This document shows, one piece after another, positions 59,650 through 64,000 of a DNA stretch of 64,000 bases. The notes under the pieces were generated by a model. The model saw only the letters and a list, made by a program, of their open reading frames with translations. It searched no databases and was not told the origin of the DNA. The position numbers and the translations under genes are program-made. Location of the stretch: contig CM073325.1 of NCBI GenBank assembly GCA_037043015.1, forward strand, positions 2,792,501-2,856,500. The letters run 5' to 3'. This DNA is from Bryum argenteum. Its lineage: Eukaryota > Streptophyta > Bryopsida > Bryales > Bryaceae. Numbering within the stretch: the first letter of the stretch is position 1; every line of letters starts with the position of its first letter.

Positions 59650-60491
59650 TTTTTTTCCGGTTTTAGACTTTGAACCGTAAGATCTTGTACCTAACTTGTA
59701 TACAAAGGACTGGTCAAAATTTCAACCGTTGGATGTTTGTCATTTGTGAGATCATAACAATCAAAGTTTGACCAACACTTTTTTTTGCCGCTGCGTGAGA
59801 GGCATTGTCTAAATGGTGCCAAGGGCAACTTGATGATTGTTATTCCAAATATTTTTCCCTCATTTTTTTTCATGTATGTAATCAAGTTGGGTATGCTCAT
59901 GCAAAATTTTAGAGACCAATTCCACTTTTTGACCTTAACGTAAAATATTTTATGAAAGAAGGTCTAAAAACAACCATATAGTAAAACAAGCACTACGTAT
60001 GATATATTTAGTTTGAGAAAAATCTCGACAGTGAGAAGGTGCATTTATGATAATGTGAATTTTGAAAAAAAAAATCTTGGAAAAAATCCAAAATCTCGAA
60101 TTTTGGCAATTTTTGAAAGAAAAAATTGTAAAATTACTAGAAATTGTGAAGATTGTTTTTGAAAGTTTTGGAGGCTGCCCTTGTAGAATTGGTAAACTTT
60201 TTGACTTCGGATACTTTGGAATTTGAATAGTAATTTGGTAATGAACATATTTCTAAAAAAAAAAAATTAAAAAAAATTATTTTAAACTGCCCGTTTAGGA
60301 CTTGAAACCTAAAATTTCTAGGTGAAGGTTATAAAATTAAAATTTGACTTTGAAAATTTTACCACATACACATTACTGTATGGGGAGCACCCAATAAAAA
60401 TCTTAGGCAAAAATATCAATTTAAATGCTTAAAATGAGCTGCCCGAAATCTCAGAAAACCAAATCGGTTTTCCTGGATTTTTAGGGGTTAA
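59650..60491 (-). mobile_element. Longer diverged TTAA element of the 40476 type
   Basis: The end at 60488-60491 is GATTTTTAGGGGTTAA; read on the minus strand it follows 40476-40940 in order (GGGCAGCT, TGTGTATGTGGTA, GTTCATTACCAAAT, AAAAAGTTTACC, GGGCAGCCTCCAAA), then AACATCCAACGGT and GTACAAGATCTTACGGT. It is longer than the 586-bp copy. The other end is not identified. Confidence 0.65.
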
Positions 60492-61073
60492 AAGAATCAC
60501 ATCTTCCGTCAAAAGAGTGCAAAAAGTAGATATCACACTTGTCGACCAAAAGAGCCATTAATGCGGAAACATACAGAAAATGAAAAAAAATAATTCCTGC
60601 ACCTTGAAACTCACGAGAGTCAGCTGGTTCCAAATGATGATGAATTTGCGCAGACCCTAGAAAAACAACAAGATACTCCTGGCATGCGTAAAATGCGGGA
60701 TTTGAGTTGCCAAAGAATATGTATACAAAAGGGAGAACAACAATCATGATGTAAAGGTAAGAGAAAGCAAGAGGGGTGAATAATAATCCACCCATGACTA
60801 CATGACATCAACATGGGAGCCTTGGATGTCATTCAATGTCCGCGTAATGCACGGTACCTCCGCAAAAGCGTCGTCTCAAAATGCAAGGACGAGGGAGGGA
60901 GGGCGACACTTAATGCATACGGGTGATGCTAGCTGCACCCCATTTTTGAGTAGGCCCCGTGAAGTCAATGTGTAGACACTTTCATTTTCCAACTCCGGGG
61001 ATCACCGTAAATCAGTGCTATGAGCGTTTCTTGGGGCAACGGAGGGGGAGGGGTATACGGTTGGACTACCTAA
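60492..61073. other. Gene-less stretch
   Basis: The 104-aa minus-strand frame at 60481-60795 is hydrophobic but shows no domain and overlaps a transposon end. Nothing is supported. Confidence 0.4.
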
Positions 61074-61352
61074 AAGCGCTAGGGGACCTAAAATGGCGCT
61101 GTACCTCATTTGTAGATTGTGAAAATACAGATGTACCTCATTTGTATATAACGCTTATGGGTCAAACCTTACTTAGCACTTTGGAATTTTGTATAAAATT
61201 CACAAATGCGAATTACATGTTGCAAATTTTCGCAATCCTCCTGAAAACCTATTTCAAATGTGGTCATAATTATTTTTTTGAGTTTACTAGTGCTAAAAAA
61301 TAGGTCAGATCTCTTAAGTTGGTGCTTATAGGACACTCAACCTTATAGCCCT
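61074..61352. mobile_element. Partial Tourist/Harbinger-like copy providing an empty TTAA site
   Basis: Matches 40234-40475 plus 41058-41085 closely (CATTTGTAGATTGTGAAAAT, GCGAATTACATGTTGCAAAT). The TTAA at 61316-61319 is single and unoccupied, unlike in the 40107 element. Confidence 0.8.
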
Positions 61353-61559
61353 TTAAATTTTTTATGTTTGGGCTTGAATTGCCAAAGAGTGGTCTCCTGG
61401 AGTAATTTGGGGTCGTAGGTTTTATTTTTGAATTCAAAATCATCAAAAACAGTAGTGCAGGGGGGGGTGTGCAAATCGAAAATTCTAGCGATTCTAAAGA
61501 AAAAATCCCATTGGGTGATGGGGGTTTGAGAAACGCTCGTAGCACTCTTTTACAAGCGC

Positions 61560-61850
61560 CCCAACTTTAGGATGTTATAATTTTTTTTTTAAATTTTACT
61601 TTATTATTATATTTTTTTTAAAATTATATTTTTTTTTTGTTTTTAAAAAAAAAAATTAAATTTTTTTAAAATTTTGTGGTTTTGTTTTTTGTTTGTTTTT
61701 GTTTATTTTTTTATTTTTTTTTAAATTTATTTATTTTGTTTTTATGGTTTTTATTTTTTTCTTTTTGGTTTTTTTTGTTTTTTTAAAATTTTTGGTTTTT
61801 TTGTTTTTTTGTTTTTTTTTCTTTTTTAACAATATAAAATTTGTATGCAA
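61560..61850. repeat. T/A-homopolymer-rich low-complexity tract
   Basis: Almost only T and A with G spacers; T-dominated on the plus strand. No coding value despite a Phe-rich frame. Confidence 0.85.
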
Positions 61851-63271
61851 ATTTACAAGTATTCATGCTAAGTTGGTCTCTTGATTGGCAATCATAAGTC
61901 ACCTTACGTATTAGTATTATTTAGTAAAGAGCCAACTCTATCATGTGTAGAAATTGCTTGTAAAGTCATACGCCTTGAAATTATGGAGCCCGAAAACCAA
62001 ATATTGTGATTCTCAACGTGTTTGTACATGTTTGAGGTATAGATGGAAGCTTTTCAGTATTTTCCAACTTTAGGATCTTGAAGCTAACCACTACAACATA
62101 TGCCATGTTGATTTTCAGTCAATCGATGTTTGTGTTTCCTATTTGTGGGAACATAACGTTCAAAGTTGATAATAGAGAAAGTGCCAAAGGTCACAAATCT
62201 CATTCCCGGGTTAAAAATCAAACCAATGCAACAATAAAAGATATTGTTTCTTTTTATTTTCTATCTCTCCACATATCGAAATAAATTCTCCTCATAGATT
62301 GTGAACATACTCTTCAATGAGCCTAGACTACTACATAGGCCTCAATGATGCACACAATCAACCACCGTAGAACAACTTTTGTGACCTTTATAGTTTTGAT
62401 CCACCCAACAACCGTATGTATGTTGCACTTTACAATGGAGAGAGAGATAGAGCATCATCATATGATTTGTAAACCTCGGATCAGAAAGGTGAGGTTCGTG
62501 CACTCTTTTTGCTCACTCACCATCATGCGCCACATCCGCTGCAGCCAAGTGTCATGGGAACACCACCCACCAAATTGGATTGCCCGCACTTTGGAATTTC
62601 TGGCTGGTCCTCAGGATGCCAACATCCTTACTCTTGCTGCTTTTGCACTTTTTACCATGAAAACTCCACCACCATGGCAAACATGTGCTTCTTCTTCCTT
62701 CTCACAAATATTTTATATTGTCGCTGTTATCATGAATACTCCCTGACCAACATGTGCTTGTTGTCCTTGACCGTGTATTCTGTTCTGCAAGCAACAAACA
62801 GAGCTTTAACATTCGGATTAAGACCAGTAAAAGGTAACAAGCTTAGAGTGATATAACAAAGCCTAAAGTAATGTAACAAGATTGTTACATTTTTTACATT
62901 TGACCTTCAAATGTCATATATATATTTTTTGCTTCTTAATCATATCGTTAATCTCCGGGAAATAGTCCGGGAAATCGATTCTCAAGCTTAAGAGTCACAT
63001 ATGCATTTAGGTAGAAGAATGTAGATTCAAAATTGCGTAAAAAAACATGGAGATGATGTTGCTTCGATGTGTGGCTTCAAGATTAGAAGACGAAACTGCA
63101 CAGAGATGGAGGTATAGCTGAATGAGATGGTAAATTACGAATGGGGGCACTAACGAGATTATTTACCGACAATATGTATAACCCTGGAAATTAGTGTCCT
63201 CATTCATTGCAGCAAGAAAAGGAAACGGAGGGACCTACACTGTGAAAATTCATCTTTTACATGGAAAAAGA
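61851..63271. other. Gene-less region upstream of the right-edge gene's 3' end
   Basis: Overlapping plus-strand frames at 62345-62856 show no domain. 63100-63271 probably includes the 3' UTR of the next gene. Confidence 0.4.
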
Positions 63272-63841
63272 CTACTCAGAGAGGAGGGTGTGCCAAAGCT
63301 CGTGAGGAGGTGTGGACAGGAGAATGGCTGAAGCATTGTCTCTTGTTTTCCACAGTCCTCGCCTCACAGCACTTGCCAACTGTCCCACGTACCACTCAGC
63401 ATGACCATGAATGACCTGGTGATCAACATTATAACACTCGCCGGGTTCGCTTTTCTTCGAACCACCACCTTTCTCAGCTTTCTCAGCTTTCTCTGCTTTC
63501 TCATGTTCCTGCTGCAGCGGACTTACAACTCTCTTACAGCCGTTGAGATGGCGTAACACTGGTCCCACATCTTTGCCCAAAAAGATGCCCGGGAGAATCT
63601 CTCGTCCCCAGTCTTTGCTACATGTTTTCGGTCGCACTGTCTCCGCTGCTGCACAATGTTTGCACTTGACTGGAGATGGAGAGCAGCGTTGGAGTATGAA
63701 CCAGTCGTCCGGTTTGTGAGATCCTCCTGTTCCGTGTGATATGTGTCGAAGTGCTGCACTGTTCTGTACTCCTAAGTAGAGCTGACTCTCCCATTTGAGA
63801 ATGTCTCCCTCCTGATCATTAAGCACAAGGCTCATGCCCAT
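63272..63841 (-). CDS. Hypothetical protein (189 aa), Lys-Ala-Glu repeat
   Basis: Minus-strand frame with the first ATG at 63841-63839 (MGMSLVLNDQEGDILKWESQ) and a stop at 63272. Features: an early hydrophobic segment, a CKHC pair near residue 60 with another Cys (RPKTCSKDW) after it, a short EKAEKAEKAEK charged repeat around residue 115, and a C-terminal part with HGHAEWYVGQLASAVRRGLW. No transmembrane segment. I do not recognise the family. Composition is GC-richer and more codon-like than the flanks, supporting a real gene. It could be the last exon of a gene extending beyond the window, or a single-exon gene. Confidence 0.5.
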   Translation of the reverse strand: MGMSLVLNDQEGDILKWESQLYLGVQNSAALRHISHGTGGSHKPDDWFILQRCSPSPVKCKHCAAAETVRPKTCSKDWGREILPGIFLGKDVGPVLRHLNGCKRVVSPLQQEHEKAEKAEKAEKGGGSKKSEPGECYNVDHQVIHGHAEWYVGQLASAVRRGLWKTRDNASAILLSTPPHELWHTLLSE

Positions 63842-64000
63842 AGTCACAATGTATAATAGCTCAAAGTTTGATCCATAATATCGTCAGTGAGCAATACACT
63901 CACCAAGAATGAATACAAGTCAAAGTCACTATTATTGTATTATCATTTTAGTGTTGCCAACGTTGATTGGGAACTGAAAAATTAATTGTCACATATCACC

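Overview
This is a nuclear segment of a land plant. Genes are split by short GT-AG introns, and their protein sequences are clearly plant-like. AAACCCTAA telo-boxes sit in front of the ribosomal protein genes and a related (CTAAACC)n run in front of the cardiolipin synthase gene. Most of the rest is AT-rich DNA filled with small non-autonomous transposons, a tRNA-derived SINE, microsatellites and minisatellites. The gene-poor, MITE-rich layout and the atypical kinase-like gene would suit a moss or another seedless plant, but the species is inference only.

Layout. 1-4.2 kb holds no recognisable gene and has strong strand-composition skews. 4.2-13.2 kb is a direct duplication carrying two complete cytosolic ribosomal protein uS19 (RPS15) genes with about 5.3 kb between their starts; between them lie an insert with a heavy-metal-associated-like (HMA-like) protein gene and a small acidic ORF. 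14.3-22.7 kb is the gene core, all on the minus strand: a class I-like small heat shock protein (2 exons), a mitochondrial cardiolipin synthase (8 exons, 323 aa, reconstructed here) and a KUA1/MYBS3-type SHAQKYF MYB repressor (3 coding exons, 351 aa, with a probable leader intron and a G-box upstream). From 23 kb on I find only a broken kinase-like gene (49.0-50.2 kb), one unexplained coding-like stretch (55.3-55.6 kb) and a hypothetical minus-strand gene at the right edge (63.3-63.8 kb).

The repeat half is the notable part. At least fourteen elements share the end TTAA-CCC(C)TAAA, have terminal inverted repeats and duplicate TTAA. This is the piggyBac signature, confirmed here by two empty/filled site comparisons (a related Harbinger-like copy near 61.3 kb, and intact SINE copies). 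A subfamily of about 360 bp carries a second TTAA inside each terminal repeat, and that internal TTAA has been used as a landing site four times, giving nested stacks at 25.8, 44.3 and 47.8 kb. A different MITE at 42.7-43.1 kb contains four exact 29-bp repeats, each with a perfect four-unit heat shock element; it sits inside a SINE that is also split by a TTAA element. Other families are a self-nested 3-bp-TSD MITE at 4.5-5.2 kb, a Tourist/Harbinger-like MITE with TTA duplications, several foldbacks and hairpins, and one LTR-like fossil.

The host genes are ordinary housekeeping and stress or regulatory genes and form no obvious pathway. All coordinates, splice sites and repeat relations were read by eye, without alignment tools or expression data.
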